DNA of 64,000 nucleotides from NCBI RefSeq assembly GCF_002272875.1, contig NZ_MLAN01000004.1, positions 1 through 64,000 of the forward strand, in the 5' to 3' direction. This stretch comes from Helicobacter sp. 11S02629-2. Lineage in GTDB: Bacteria > Campylobacterota > Campylobacteria > Campylobacterales > Helicobacteraceae. The notes under the pieces were generated by a model that was not told where the DNA came from, did no database searches, and saw nothing but the letters and a program-made list of their open reading frames with translations. Both the position numbers and the translations under genes were made by a program. Position 1 is the first letter of the stretch, and each line of letters starts with the position of its first letter. Below are positions 50,301-57,862 of this stretch, one piece after another.

Positions 50301-50451
50301 GGTTTACATTTCTTGGAGAGATATTATTTCTCACCCTTAAGTCTGCTCCAACTAGATTGCTAGGTAAGACAGCAGAAAAAGAGACTATGACTGATAGGAT
50401 TTGCTTAATTTTTTGTGCTTGTAGTGGTTTTTGTTTTTTGTTTTGTTTCAT
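38308..50451 (-). CDS. Giant two-partner secretion exoprotein with four HExxH modules
   Basis: A 4047-residue TpsA/filamentous-haemagglutinin-like protein. An extended signal region (1-37) leads to a TPS domain (about 38-300, with NPNL and FANENGIVVNGASFINANG), then a long beta-helix of degenerate repeats to about residue 2550. The last 1400 residues hold four related modules, each with a zinc-protease motif: HELTH at 2857 and 3183, HEMTH at 3561, HELTH at 3895. About 50-65 residues further each has YxxQPxExEA or a variant (SQALEQEA in the fourth). Modules are joined by linkers reading PS[VI]DR[TA]TKP. No VENN motif and no immunity gene were seen, so it is not a standard contact-dependent inhibition toxin. 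Adhesion or proteolysis outside the cell is inferred. Confidence 0.93.
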   Translation of the reverse strand: MKQNKKQKPLQAQKIKQILSVIVSFSAVLPSNLVGADLRVRNNISPRNVNLTKSANDTDVVNIANPKDGISHNNFNSFDINSAVILNNSQANGVSQTGGFVTKNPNLTTNARLIITEVHSANPTSLNGSVEVFGKSADLIFANENGIVVNGASFINANGLTLTTGLIEANRLDIKGSGQVKILEKGIGVSGDYFNIIARGMSLAGSIVPLNPAKRPVINLVAGQNIVSLEDKANPKVIESRSDDKTKPTYAIDGSSLGSMYADRIRFISTEDGVGVRHEGSIKSLHDLEVLAAGNINLKDAVSTEGNLKVDTKGDASLGVAAAVAGKVAIKSKSLSSDELLYAGKGLNVTSDNATIKKAIVASDDFSLNGSDAVIDDTLVAAGNLNAKASKNANFKTVEVSGGNANIASQGDLSLDSIKANSGSITLAGIKVDAKSVAASRDINLKASNLLNSSLYSQDGSISTSSNTATLNTVQAAKDISLESKGNLSAKILLSQEGNVSLKGKDLNLTNTQAKNDITLDSTGTIKSQNLLSQTGGLNIKANSLSNDDLLQASKDITLIATSDLSTKTLISTEGSINAKVASGLLKASEVYGSKDIDLESKSFDAQDILSQKGNVSVNTKSDVNIDTIKAAKNISLNTTSNLSAKILLSQEGNVSLKGKDLSLTNTQAKNDITLDSTGTITGVNILSQEGNLNLKANYLKSTNLLKATKDVSLSVLDALDARSIVSTGGDVALDTKGKANLLLAKAAKNLNITASDISSSYLEANSASLKVANSLTNKGLIQGGTLDINAKSFLNEASFDPSLGLKDIDRAYIKGGSAKFKTDTFNNKGTIDTTSLDLDSTSLANSGTLQATNTLNLNYNSLSNSGDIASQKDITAKGTSTTNTKNILAGSALRLTTDSLTQDGALKASKLDISASKDIANTKDIEASDLRVQASSLTNSGDMKADTLGIKADSITNSKTIKANSILLASTNAITNTGDIESSSLLNLNASTLNNSGNLLSDKNLSLKLSGKGDTLTSIFTNANGKIVAKKDLSLTASPKISLDSSLGKFYSGDSLNITSKSDISLGNYQNEGSINLNTTGDITNANALLASGKSISLSAKNITNSGYIWAQDGLSIKAAQALANNDTLESLGDMSLSAKSIVNKNLVYAHQNLSLESPNITNISTQNGKIVTSALNSFVTGSGEANYGDTAYKTWTGSVILNLPTYSYESNIKQSVIKASKDININLASQDKNATINNILSAIVAGGNLNSVGNLNNETKTTSIGIQSILSSVRTDGGFDLTEHLGSLKTGSSHYFRSGADMLTILKFFATSGIKAHQKQTAWTAIKDAASKNPTLNEYLSLFLGTDYASSKFVPDPSTWNYNAKLVFTPTQGALTASRGNINLVGNNLKNHTDISGIDSNVAYAISSSSVKSLDLNYSTNPLRPSLDSKIFSVNKAFLTPSKDKANQDLSSLGGIESSEMKALLNKPSLTDTSKDLANPALKAGDSNSENTLALVAKVIDKASANSLFNQKVTYYIETNLDYIDMSKFYGSQYFFTQIGFDSKRPVTVIGDAYYEHALLDASLNAQLKNNMTLSAPEVKSLIDNGVKASKTLGLKVGTPLTNAQVSSLKNNLVWYVTTKINGVDVLTPKLYLTKDTLANSTNLSSNLSSIVANKSLKVESDGIDNYYGNLKAKDEVALKADSEFKNISANIESNLVDVVAKKATIGTKLGIDGSGKLTSSNQSNIKGKDISIITDKNLDITNSNITGKDSNSKILLASKAGDINITNDNSLESSFNTKDLAGTKLTTNTLTSNVLSSNISAGNIDVIAKDSLNIKGTNLIGTSEHGAISLEADKLTVSDAKKKVDEFTASYFAGINDATHMLEVSHNTSTHTVASLSEASNIAGLGSINLKANDKLDINASNIEAKKDLNLVAKDINIADSKNLINQNSIDENAQILGYSQEVTKLESTQSIGSSLSAKHLNVLASKDLNVTGSKLSADETSLNAKNIDFKAGVSKTKQEVQSTNFGLVGSVKAGIANASANAAFNTATNENITSASVNTSNEAPNTANVNGTMNSDALATAEVGLELAKQKTTISETKNTLSSIKGNNIAINAKDKADIGGVNIESKNNLSVVAGKLDSTKAVDESSTHTEGFSIYAKQSFHTTSNLASAANQLSTAVQNTESGKQLNAGIVAAQVASNAANMVMGDLANQDSIQSLGFTYNKQDSNTQKEVGGSLKANNSLSLQATKGDLNLNGINLEANNIALKAKDDINIKALKSQSHTVGYSFGAEARLSENAGYGMLDGGHVNVGVGGSVNGSYNKEDSTKYTNSNLSAKNALSLESGKDTTLEGTNTKAKDVSLNIGKDLKVSSLLDKTNSTGFNLNLGGDASLGLSTNTIVIAAASGNVGVGYNQKDASLVNKQSSLVATNTLNGKVSNDINLSGATLSAKNGNINLGGILKHKDLDIYDHSDGALVNLSGGTVGSGNSHNFGADININDHIAKDGKVLSAANVKIDGKDADINHDVINTTTIKDSSFAGGSMNASLSTDMLKGLKDKFKPKPNASNEIDSIALASTLANNLAAKHDTYKDAIKKDEVLLGAPKNPKAPKEEGLESSASLASLATLASDTSTSKKPNALKSAFGKLKNKLTKKNTYSTASFDDSATTSYGSYLTKDETSINYIPEPLERKPLDVQEVALTQGDKEDVIDSIQHISDNLYDLEKLKDLRELLEATTSNKSYKEAFREDYLLTGTTMGEMWDKITPRILTSREDLKGVKAYDEFSNTFFDDAQESLVNNKDWKHYLQSDLKDNKNVEKLGEAILCSYAETCAKHNITFYPPKIKVSGNLNHFEPNENVVYLQENHIRHPRELTITIFHELTHARQDNLNLHPNMNRFNDDMKDIVKILSINQINYVDPKLIGYRFYANQPMEAEAFTDEAKLSRLLDTKYKDLLKEPHVLAQDLADRLTSKADTYKEVTPSFIASSEYQDNTPSIDRTTKPVVTTLPPSLPPRDSVLSAAIQDSTKAPSEGDKKDISDLLKRANTGASSIEKIEDVSSLLKGIANNQIYKNLNTNESETRKEFGKVVASVGKNLENYEGYEGYKNFTGDIAKEVTDKILSNPNFEAKLKADLSKKDNKRELVKVIESEYSKVLQDKGLSGIKAQVVIKDDMKQLGAYSSSGETNVLAISNKDVNPIRLANVALHELTHGRQEVFNKEKDKLPENVLAAHSIYELNSENNNYFSSNYGKDIYINQPVEKEAFVTGDNFERILKDKYPKLSKNLKDDLATTPKSKNALQKLTNALKNKKQDDKGVVKFYDPKGLVDSKEANSSASLESNPLVETLHISYSETPQTPNYAPNDPKDSKPSVDRTTKPVIDIANPPKPLPKDIKIDNEERQSNSDKADIKDVFKRVEGAIKTKDLDVEQVGEIMKGIVNTKSGEIQLEDENLINHAVRQVYLNLWKDKSKNAKDYDALTDKIHNDAYNNYIKGEGNLAKLDKDLSNYNNAKSVVSDVAKAYTEAIKANGIKDSKEPSIKSGGDEDFAFIKDGDDEYINMPKDFDTRYATENKRDGRQKTLLDSAFHEMTHKLQHDLGENQDKFKSEARGWINVLYSNLSMYTYDDRLYKRQPVEDEAHKVGGKIANMVMDALKNPAPKSPASKTIRVVNPDDDFKETLVLKYSEKPQTPNYAPNDPKDSKPSVDRATKPILDVSNPPSIPIKAPLTSTYKTSSVSDSLDTLDFIKRTGNGFDSLSLEQKADLVEGGLLNSQASLNSKKSLFGDMVKLAANKHIFTPFGDMLTSGDGQVAEYKNLLHNVSADAVENLVLHKDIDSVTSKDFRLLDNYKPLLTHMAGAWSDAMRGNGIETTTPLVKNSITADTISFNHVANTLNIPKTYSTDFTFEPNEQKAKDNALESGFHELTHKFQAGVIENRNKLAPEVANVGRILKANGEYYFDGGHEGGDRDANIKRYESQALEQEAYHNATKTLNYYKDVMDTDFGVASMDDLKGSASSDTSSLESEDEKPLTPLSVNRNIKPVLKSTANKTPSTLSDKSTKSNLSTSSGTSFSFDD
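39401..39482 (-). repeat. Linker repeat between modules 3 and 4 of the exoprotein
   Basis: About 82 bp, nearly identical to 40394-40475, encoding the linker SEKPQTPNYAPNDPKDSKPS followed by VDRATKP. The two copies lie 993 bp (331 codons) apart in the same frame, so recombination between them would remove exactly one module. Confidence 0.85.
40394..40475 (-). repeat. Linker repeat between modules 2 and 3 of the exoprotein
   Basis: Second copy of the linker repeat, encoding SETPQTPNYAPNDPKDSKPS followed by VDRTTKP. It differs from the copy at 39401-39482 by only a few bases. Confidence 0.85.
48408..48532 (-). repeat. Direct repeat copy in the exoprotein beta-helix region
   Basis: About 125 bp that recurs at 48873-48997 with few differences, offset 465 bp (155 codons). 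It encodes AKILLSQEGNVSLKGKDL and TNTQAKNDITLDSTGTI. It shows recent internal duplication of beta-helix repeats. Confidence 0.85.
48873..48997 (-). repeat. Direct repeat copy in the exoprotein beta-helix region
   Basis: Second copy of the repeat at 48408-48532, in the same reading frame. Confidence 0.85.
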
Positions 50452-51028
50452 GTTAGGTCACCTAGTCTCTTTGTCTCTTTATGCTTGAAGTCTTTGACTA
50501 CCTAAGCCCTTTTTAAGCCTTTATACCGCCTAGCTTCTTTTTAAGTTTTAGCTAAGGAAGCTTAAAGCTAAATGATATTAATTATCCTTAAAAGATAAGG
50601 TGCGCTATTCTAGCAGTCTGGTCTAATAAGTCTAGTGAGGGTTATCAAGTGCTTTTAAAGTTGGCTTGTTAGAAGAGAGTGTTAATCTCCCCTCTAGCTA
50701 GGAGTAGCCTTACTTAAAGCTTACTAGTTTTTAAGCTATCACTTTATGAAGTTTTTAGAAGATATTTTTGCCCAAACACTAGATATATGCCTAATAGTAA
50801 AAACTTAGTTTACATAAATGGCTAAGATAATAGGCTTAACACAGCAAAAGCTTGGTTAACTTAAACTTTCTTTATCTAGTTTAGGAAATATACACCTTAA
50901 GGTGCTATGGAGAAAAGTTTTATAAATCTATAAAATAAGTAAGATAAAAAGTTAACCTCCTAATGGCTAAGCATTTGCAAACTTCTAACATAATATACGC
51001 CCAACTTCACAAAAAAAAGGAGACGCCA
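50452..51028. other. Divergent promoter region between the exoprotein and rhodanese genes
   Basis: No gene is visible in this 577-bp gap. AATGATATTAATTATCC at 50571-50587 resembles a Fur (iron regulator) box and lies about 120 bp before the exoprotein start. The match to the consensus is partial, so iron control is only a suggestion. Confidence 0.35.
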
Positions 51029-51400
51029 ATGAGTGATAGAGCTATGAATGGAAAAAATGCAAAAAGCCTAGCAAAGCCAGTTTATATAGATGGTTTTAAT
51101 CCAAAAGATTATCTAATCATAGATGTAAGAGACAAGGATGAGTATGATAAAGTACATATAAAAGGTGTTACTAACCTAGATGAGATGGATGACATAGAAG
51201 CTAAAGTAAAAGCAAATCAAGACAAAAAGATACTTATCCAATGCAGACGTGGCGGAAGGGCTGCAAAAGTAGGTACTCACCTAGTTGAAAAAGGCTATGA
51301 TGTGTACTACTTTGATGACTTATTTAGCAAGTTTTATGATAAAGACAATATAACTTTAGAAGGAAATGATGTAGATTCTTTAAGGAATCTAAGTTATTAA
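51029..51400 (+). CDS. Rhodanese-like domain protein
   Basis: A single-domain sulfurtransferase-like protein of 123 aa. The Asp/Arg segment LIIDVRDKDEYDKVHI and the active-site loop with Cys72 (IQCRRGGRAAKVGTHLVEKG) are intact. I use the ATG at 51029, which has AAAGGAG before it; an upstream ATG at 50963 has none. It is 24 nt upstream of copA and may be co-transcribed, suggesting a link to thiol or copper stress. The sulfur acceptor is unknown. Confidence 0.87.
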   Translation: MSDRAMNGKNAKSLAKPVYIDGFNPKDYLIIDVRDKDEYDKVHIKGVTNLDEMDDIEAKVKANQDKKILIQCRRGGRAAKVGTHLVEKGYDVYYFDDLFSKFYDKDNITLEGNDVDSLRNLSY

Positions 51401-51424
51401 AAATTAGGGGTAGTTAGGTTTAAG

Positions 51425-53764
51425 ATGCAAGAACAAGAAAATGAAAAAAGTAACGATGAGGTCTTAGAGTACCGTATCAACGTAGAAGGTATGACCTGTG
51501 CTGCGTGTCAGGCCTCCATAGAAAAGTCCTTAAAACGCAAAAAATATGTAAAAGATGCAGAGGTGTTTTTACTAACTAACTCTGCAGCCTTAAAGCTTGA
51601 TGTCACAGAAAATGCAAACGCTTTAGAAGATACGCTAAAAACCATAGAAAAGCTAGGCTATAAAGCCTCTTTAAAAGAAGATAAAAAAACTGAAAGTAAG
51701 CAGCAAGCTACTTCTAAAAGCCCTGCTAAGACACAAACACAAAACTTAGAAGACTATGAAAATCTTCCTTTTTGGTATAAGTTCAATCACCTTTTTAACA
51801 CTAAAGAAAAGCTTATCTTAAGTGTGATACTAACAGTTATAATCGTTTATATCTCCATGCTTCATGAGATGTTTAACTTCTATCTACCAGCCTTTTTAGA
51901 GCAGTACACCGTAAACGTAGTTGTACAATTAATAATAGTGTTAATAGTCATGCACCTAGGGCGAAACTTCTTTATAAGAGGTATTCAAGCACTAATTAGA
52001 CTAGCACCCAATATGGATTCTTTAGTTGCCATAGGTGCTCTAGCTAGCTTTTTTTATAGTATCTATCTAGGGTTTTTTACAGATGGAAGTCATGGCCTTT
52101 ACTTTGAAAGTGTCTGTGTTATCTTAACTTTTGTCATGTTTGGAAAGTACATAGAAACTAATATTAAAAACTCAGCCATGTCAGGCACTGATGCCCTCCT
52201 TTCAAACATGAGTACTACTGCTATCAAACTTGAAGGTTTTAATGGCACTGGGTCTAACTATACTGAAAGAGAGATTCCAAGTGAGGATGTAAAGATTGGC
52301 GATTATATAAAAGTTATGCCTTTTGGTTATGTGCCAGTAGATGGAATCTTAGTCTCAGAAAACGCAAGTATAGATGAAAGCATGCTTAGTGGTGAAAGTA
52401 TGCCAGTAGTAAAGCAAACTAAAGATCTTCTTTACTCAGGCACGCTAAATCTAGAATCTGCCATCATCTTTAAAGCCACCCAAGAGGCTAAAGATTCCAC
52501 TCTTAATAAAATAAAAGAGTTAGTAGAAAAAGCCAGAGAAAGCAAAGCACAAATCGCACGTATAGCTGATAGAGTATCACTTTACTTTGTGCCAACTGTA
52601 ATCTTACTAGCACTAATTGGGGGTATTGCTTGGTGGATAGCAGATATGAGTTTTGCTAAAGGACTTGATGTCTTTACTACTACACTTCTTATCTCTTGTC
52701 CTTGTGCCCTTGGTCTTGCTACTCCTATGGCGCTTCTTTTTGCTAACTTTAAATCCAGTGCTAATGGAATCTTTTTTACAAAAGCAAGTGTTATAGAAAC
52801 GCTTTCAAGAGTGGATACTGCAGTTTTTGATAAGACTGGAACGCTAAGTACGGGTAATATCTTAGTTAAAAAAGTAAATATCCTTGATACAAAGCTAAGT
52901 GAGTTTGATATCATGCAAATAATTGCAAGTATTGAAGCACAAAGCTCTCACATCATAGCTAAAGCCCTAGTCAAACACGCCCAAAACGCTAATATCCCAC
53001 TTTTAGAAGTTACTAGCTCTAAAAGCATCTTAGGCAAGGGTATGGAAGCACTTATAAATGGAGTAGATTACAAACTAGGTAATGCCGGCATGTTTGAACA
53101 TATACCTGAAGCACTAACTAATGAAGCTAGTATGATGGTCTTTTTAAGTAGAGTTGAAAATCCAAATACCCCAGATTCCAAAGAAGAACTACTTAGTGCT
53201 GTTATCTTAGAAGATGAGTTAAAAGCTACTTCAAAAGAAGCTATAGCTAGACTTAAAAAGATGAAAGTTAGTGTGCACATGCTAAGTGGAGATAACATCA
53301 AAAACGTCGCTATAAGTGCTGAAAATCTTGGCATAACTGACTATAAAGGTGACTGCACACCAGAGACTAAGATACAAAATATCGAAATGCTTAAAAAGCA
53401 AAATCACATAGTGATGATGGTAGGCGATGGGATGAATGACGCCGCAGCCCTAGCGAGGTCAGATGTAAGTATGGTCATGGCTGAAGGAAGCGAAGTTAGC
53501 TTAAAACAAGCTGATGTTATAGTCTTTAACAACGAACCAAAGGCGGTTTCAAGTGCCATAGCTTTAAGTCGTGCCACTTTAAGAAATATAAAACAAAATC
53601 TTGGCTTTGCTTTTGTCTATAATATCATCTGTATACCTATATCTTTAGGTGCTTTGGCTGCCTTAGATATATGGTTAAATCCAATGATAGCAAGTATAGC
53701 TATGAGTCTAAGTTCAGTCTCAGTTGTACTTAGCTCATCAAGACTATATTATTTTAAAGGATAA
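51425..53764 (+). CDS. copA: Copper-exporting P1B-type ATPase
   Basis: CopA pumps Cu(I) out of the cytoplasm. The 779-residue protein has an N-terminal metal-binding domain (GMTCAACQ, Cys25 and Cys28), eight predicted helices, the transport motif CPC at 425-427 (SCPCALGLATP), the phosphorylated Asp469 in DKTGT, and MVGDGMNDAAAL in the hinge. The GES(M/T)P-type actuator motif reads LSGESMPV. copP starts 4 nt after its stop, the classical Helicobacter copAP pair. Confidence 0.95.
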   Translation: MQEQENEKSNDEVLEYRINVEGMTCAACQASIEKSLKRKKYVKDAEVFLLTNSAALKLDVTENANALEDTLKTIEKLGYKASLKEDKKTESKQQATSKSPAKTQTQNLEDYENLPFWYKFNHLFNTKEKLILSVILTVIIVYISMLHEMFNFYLPAFLEQYTVNVVVQLIIVLIVMHLGRNFFIRGIQALIRLAPNMDSLVAIGALASFFYSIYLGFFTDGSHGLYFESVCVILTFVMFGKYIETNIKNSAMSGTDALLSNMSTTAIKLEGFNGTGSNYTEREIPSEDVKIGDYIKVMPFGYVPVDGILVSENASIDESMLSGESMPVVKQTKDLLYSGTLNLESAIIFKATQEAKDSTLNKIKELVEKARESKAQIARIADRVSLYFVPTVILLALIGGIAWWIADMSFAKGLDVFTTTLLISCPCALGLATPMALLFANFKSSANGIFFTKASVIETLSRVDTAVFDKTGTLSTGNILVKKVNILDTKLSEFDIMQIIASIEAQSSHIIAKALVKHAQNANIPLLEVTSSKSILGKGMEALINGVDYKLGNAGMFEHIPEALTNEASMMVFLSRVENPNTPDSKEELLSAVILEDELKATSKEAIARLKKMKVSVHMLSGDNIKNVAISAENLGITDYKGDCTPETKIQNIEMLKKQNHIVMMVGDGMNDAAALARSDVSMVMAEGSEVSLKQADVIVFNNEPKAVSSAIALSRATLRNIKQNLGFAFVYNIICIPISLGALAALDIWLNPMIASIAMSLSSVSVVLSSSRLYYFKG

Positions 53765-53768
53765 AACG

Positions 53769-53972
53769 ATGAAAAGTGTTTTAAAAGTAGAAGGTATGAG
53801 TTGTTCTCACTGTGTTGATAAAGTAGAAAAATTTATAGGTGAACTTGAAGGCGTAAGCTCAATTGATGTGAGTTTAGAAAACAAAACTGTAACAGTAGAG
53901 CATGATGATAAAGTAAAGCTAGATACTATCAAAGACGCTATAGAAGATGCTGGATATGATGTAGTAGGCTAG
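53769..53972 (+). CDS. copP: Copper chaperone CopP
   Basis: A 67-residue heavy-metal-associated domain protein with the copper site GMSCSHC (Cys12, Cys15) and the ferredoxin-like fold pattern (VTVEHDDKVKLDTIKDAIEDAGYDV). The ATG at 53769 follows the copA stop by 4 nt; the frame remains open further upstream but only inside copA. In H. pylori CopP binds copper and works with CopA. A terminator follows. Confidence 0.93.
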   Translation: MKSVLKVEGMSCSHCVDKVEKFIGELEGVSSIDVSLENKTVTVEHDDKVKLDTIKDAIEDAGYDVVG

Positions 53973-54000
53973 TTTATCTCCAAAGTGCTTTTTAGTTTTT

Positions 54001-54024
54001 ATGGAATCTTAGATTCCATACTTT
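54001..54024 (+). terminator. Hairpin terminator after copP
   Basis: ATGGAATCT and AGATTCCAT pair around a single T, followed by ACTTTT. The arms again contain GAATCT/AGATTC. The rest of the gap to napB (to 54229) also has a GCCC-TTTTT-GGGC hairpin near 54162-54176 that may serve napB from the other side; no gene is seen. Confidence 0.65.
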
Positions 54025-54229
54025 TATAATTGCTTAATTTTTTTACTACTCCCTCTTAATCTTCATATCATAAAAATCCTAGCCTTTTTTTATACTGTCT
54101 TTAAAAATACAAAATATATGTACGGGCAAAAAGTAACTTATAAGATAGATAAGAGTTTAAAGCCCTTTTTGGGCTTTAAAAAGATAAGGACTTATAGCTT
54201 AAGCAAAAACTACTTAAGCTATAAAAGCC

Positions 54230-54817
54230 TTACTTAGAAGCTTTAAGATTCACACCTTCGCTTATAACTTTTATAAGGTTGCTTGAGTTTATAAGCTTAG
54301 GATCTCTAAAAACTGGGTGGAAGTTGTTTTTAACTAGTGGCTTAGCATTAGCTTGAGGTACGTGGCAAGTAGTACATACAAACCTTGTCCCATCTAGCTT
54401 ACCATTGTCATCTTTGTTGCGTCTAAAGTCAAAAAAGTGAGACTTTGGTATAGGCGTAGACCCTACACTACTAGCTACATTTGGCATATGGCAGCCCATA
54501 CAAGAGTTGTTATCCTTAGTTATAGGTAGTAGTCCTTCAGTGCTGTGTGGTATTTGAGGAGGAGCGTTTTCATAAGCTCTTTTTATCCTTACAGCCTCCC
54601 CTGGCCCCTTGGTAGTCCAGCTATACTCTGGCAACACTACATCTGTAGCTATAAGAGGCTCTTTTCTTAAAGACATCTTATCTTGAGTTACCACGTCTGG
54701 ATTACTTGAGTTATATAGAGGATCTTTTTTACTTATATCCTTAGAACCATTAGCATAGGTTGCTAACACTGATGCGGCAAAAACACAAATAGCAGTAAGT
54801 TTTAGTATATTTTTCAT
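54230..54817 (-). CDS. napB: Periplasmic nitrate reductase dihaem cytochrome subunit
   Basis: NapB passes electrons to NapA. After a signal peptide (MKNILKLTAICVFAASVLAT) the 195-residue protein has two c-type haem sites, CMGCH (106-110) and CTTCH (148-152), with flanking His residues suited as axial ligands (HSTEGLLP, KSHFFDFRR). The second of two adjacent ATGs fits the ribosome site better. It directly follows napA (10 nt). Most Campylobacterota place napG and napH between napA and napB; here they are absent. Confidence 0.93.
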   Translation of the reverse strand: MKNILKLTAICVFAASVLATYANGSKDISKKDPLYNSSNPDVVTQDKMSLRKEPLIATDVVLPEYSWTTKGPGEAVRIKRAYENAPPQIPHSTEGLLPITKDNNSCMGCHMPNVASSVGSTPIPKSHFFDFRRNKDDNGKLDGTRFVCTTCHVPQANAKPLVKNNFHPVFRDPKLINSSNLIKVISEGVNLKASK

Positions 54818-54827
54818 CATCTCTCCC

Positions 54828-57617
54828 TTAAGCTTTATATATGTTTATGGCGCATTTTTTGTAGTCAGTTTGGAAAGATATAGGGTCTGTAGCATCTAAA
54901 CAAAGTTTATTTACATACACCCTTTCATCAAACCACGGTATAAATACTAGTCCACTTGGAGGCCTATTCCTAGTGCCGCTTAGATCTAGTCTAACCTTTA
55001 CTTTACCACGTCTGCTTTCTGCCCAAACTATGTCATTATGTGCTACACCTAGCTTTTTAGCATCACTTGGGTGCATATAGCAAAGTGCTTCAGGTACCGC
55101 TTTAAAAAGCTCAGGTACTCTCATAGTCATAGTACCACTATGCCAGTGTTCTAGCACACGTCCAGTAGCAAGCCAGAATGGAAACTTAGAATCTGGCATC
55201 TCAACAGCTTCCATATAAGGTCTAAAAAAGATCTTAGCTTTATTGTGCATATCTATCTTTTGGGTTCCTGGCTTATGAAGATCTCCTGTCAAGATAGAGG
55301 CTTTTTTGTGTCCATAGAAAGCAAAAGCTTTGCCATCTCCAAACTTTCTTGCATAGTAGTCATACTTTGCATTAAAGCGCCACTTAGTCTCTTTACCATC
55401 AACTACTGGCCACCTTAAACCTCTTACCTTATAGTATAGATCAAATGGTGCTAAATCGTGCCCATGTCCTACACCAAACTTCCTATACTCTTCCCAAAGA
55501 TACTTTTGTATAAAAGTGCCATAGCCTTTAAAAGGCTTACCATCACTTCCTATGACATTTCTCTTATCGCCTTTTGCTTCTGTGTTTAAGTGCTTTGCAG
55601 TTAGAGGGTCACTTGCTTTATAGCTTTTTGCTTCTTTGTTGTTAAAAAGTACATCAAAGAGTGTGCTATCTTCACTGTAGCCCATGCTTTTAGCTTCAGC
55701 TAGTGCGTTTTTAAGCCCAAGCTCTGGAAACTCCTTAGCCCACACTTCTTTTAACTTAAAGCGTTTAGAGAACTCAACCATCTGCCAAACATCTGGCATA
55801 GAGTTGCCTATAGGAGTTACGCTTTGCTTCCAGTGCTGTGTTCTTCTTTCAGCATTACCATAAGCACCCCACTTTTCATATATCATAGAACTAGGCAAGA
55901 TTAAATCAGCCACCCTCGCAGAGATACCCGGATAGCACTCACTTACTACTATAAAGTTATCCATCTCCCTAGCAGCTTTTATCCAGTGGTTGGCATTAGC
56001 TGTGTTTTGCCAAGGGTTATTAACTTGAACCCACACAAACTTAATCTTAGCGTCTTCCATATCACGCATGATTTTTACAAAGTGAGACCCCGGCTTAGTG
56101 TTTATAACACCAGTTGGTATATGCCAGATTTTCTCAGCAGTTTTTACGTGCTCAGGGTTAGTTACTACCATATCAGCTGGAAGTCTATTCATAAAAGTAC
56201 CTACTTCTCTTGCAGTACCACAAGCACTAGGTTGACCAGTTAGAGAAAAAGCACAATTACCCGGAGTTCCTTGCTTACCAACTAGGAAGTGAACCATGTA
56301 AGATTGCTCATTAACCCATACACCCCTTTGGTGTTGATTAAAGCCCATAGTCCAAAAACTCATAACTTTCCTATCTTTTTCCATATAGTAGTTAGCTAGG
56401 GCTTTAAGCTTTTTCTTATAAGATTCTAAGCTTTCGCTAGCATCTCCTTTTGAGATTTTAGCTACGTAGTCTAGAGTATAAGGCTTAAGTGCAGTTTTAA
56501 ACTCTTCAAAGCTTATAGCCCAGTGTGCACCTGCTTTTTTGACATGCTTCATCTCTAAAGTATCTCCAGCCTTCATACCAAGATAGCTAAGACCGGGTGC
56601 TTCATCCTCACTTATCACTTTTGCATGTTGCTTTTTCATGGTTTCGCGTTCTAAGTCTGTATACTTTGGATTATCAGTATCTTCTCTCATGCCATAGCCT
56701 ATATCTACAAAGCCAGTAGTAAAGACACAGTACTCTTTTACAAAGTCCCAGTCTATAGAGTTAGGGTTGTTATAAACTATCTCATGGGCTATATAGTTCC
56801 AGATAGCAAGGTCTGTGCTAGGCTTAAAGATTATCTCTATGTCTGCCATCTCACTAGTTGGGTTAGAAAAAGTACTAAGGTTTATAAGCTTATATCTATC
56901 AGGCTTTCTAAACTTAGAATCTATTACACGACTCCAAAGCATAGGATGCATCTCAGCCATGTTAGATCCCCAAGTTATAACTGTATCAGTTATCTCTATA
57001 TCATCATAGCAACCACTTGGCTCATCTATACCAAACACTTGCATAAAGCCGCCAACTGCAGATGCCATACAGTGGCGTGCGTTTGGATCTATATTATTAC
57101 TTCTCCAGCCTGCTTTTACTAGCTTAACTGCAGCGTAACCTTCTTGTATAGTGTACTGACCAGATCCAAAAACACCTATGCCTTTAGGACCTAAGTCGTT
57201 ATAGTACTTTTTAAACTGCTTTTCCATCTCATCAAAAGCGCGCTGCCAACTTACGACTTTAAAAGGTGCTTTTTTATCAAACTCACCTTTATCATTTAGC
57301 CTTAAAAGAGGTTCTTTAAGTCTATCTTGTGCGTACATTATCTTAGAAGTAAAATAGCCTTTAATGCAAGTTATGCCCTTATTTACGGGTGCTAGCAAGT
57401 CCCCTTTTACAGCGACTATCTTGTCATTTTGTGTGGCTATCATTATCCCACATCCTGTCCCACAAAATCGGCACACACTTTTATCCCAAACCCACTTTTC
57501 TTCAGCTTTGGTCGCTTTTGCACTAAGACTAGTGCCAACACTTAGCCCTGCACTAACTGCAGCACTAGCAAGTGCGGCAGTTTTGATGAAGTCTCTTCTG
57601 CTTAAACTACTTTCCAT
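54828..57617 (-). CDS. napA: Periplasmic nitrate reductase catalytic subunit
   Basis: NapA reduces nitrate to nitrite in the periplasm using bis-MGD molybdenum and a 4Fe-4S cluster. The 929-residue protein starts with a twin-arginine signal ([13 protein letters not shown]); the cluster ligands are Cys49, Cys52, Cys56 and Cys84, and the molybdenum Cys probably lies in [13 protein letters not shown]. The ATG at 57617 gives the proper signal; an in-frame start ten codons earlier does not. The roughly 930-residue length is the Campylobacterota form. Only napB follows: napG, napH, napF, napL and napD are not here, so the quinol donor is unclear. mobA and moeA in this window supply its cofactor. 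Confidence 0.95.
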   Translation of the reverse strand: MESSLSRRDFIKTAALASAAVSAGLSVGTSLSAKATKAEEKWVWDKSVCRFCGTGCGIMIATQNDKIVAVKGDLLAPVNKGITCIKGYFTSKIMYAQDRLKEPLLRLNDKGEFDKKAPFKVVSWQRAFDEMEKQFKKYYNDLGPKGIGVFGSGQYTIQEGYAAVKLVKAGWRSNNIDPNARHCMASAVGGFMQVFGIDEPSGCYDDIEITDTVITWGSNMAEMHPMLWSRVIDSKFRKPDRYKLINLSTFSNPTSEMADIEIIFKPSTDLAIWNYIAHEIVYNNPNSIDWDFVKEYCVFTTGFVDIGYGMREDTDNPKYTDLERETMKKQHAKVISEDEAPGLSYLGMKAGDTLEMKHVKKAGAHWAISFEEFKTALKPYTLDYVAKISKGDASESLESYKKKLKALANYYMEKDRKVMSFWTMGFNQHQRGVWVNEQSYMVHFLVGKQGTPGNCAFSLTGQPSACGTAREVGTFMNRLPADMVVTNPEHVKTAEKIWHIPTGVINTKPGSHFVKIMRDMEDAKIKFVWVQVNNPWQNTANANHWIKAAREMDNFIVVSECYPGISARVADLILPSSMIYEKWGAYGNAERRTQHWKQSVTPIGNSMPDVWQMVEFSKRFKLKEVWAKEFPELGLKNALAEAKSMGYSEDSTLFDVLFNNKEAKSYKASDPLTAKHLNTEAKGDKRNVIGSDGKPFKGYGTFIQKYLWEEYRKFGVGHGHDLAPFDLYYKVRGLRWPVVDGKETKWRFNAKYDYYARKFGDGKAFAFYGHKKASILTGDLHKPGTQKIDMHNKAKIFFRPYMEAVEMPDSKFPFWLATGRVLEHWHSGTMTMRVPELFKAVPEALCYMHPSDAKKLGVAHNDIVWAESRRGKVKVRLDLSGTRNRPPSGLVFIPWFDERVYVNKLCLDATDPISFQTDYKKCAINIYKA

Positions 57618-57862
57618 GCTCTTCCTTTCATAATAGAATGTAAACATGATAGAACATTTTTCCTAAAAAGCAAGCAACATGAATCAATAAAAATGAAGTT
57701 TTTTTGACATTCTCATAAAAATAGTAAAAAATATATAACTTTTATAGTATTTTTAGGAATTTTTTAAGATTTCAGAAAAAGAAAACTAACTTTTGCATCA
57801 AGCTAGTCATCTTTATGGATTTAATGTTATATTACTACCTTATTTGATTCTAAGGAGAAAAT

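Noticed and set aside
38308-50451. Contact-dependent growth inhibition (CdiA-type) system
   Set aside because: No VENN or pretoxin motif was seen, the C-terminus is a repeat array instead of a single toxin, and the transporter gene overlaps the stop with no immunity gene between.
56784-57122. Plus-strand open frame opposite napA
   Set aside because: Antisense shadow of napA with no start signal or domain.
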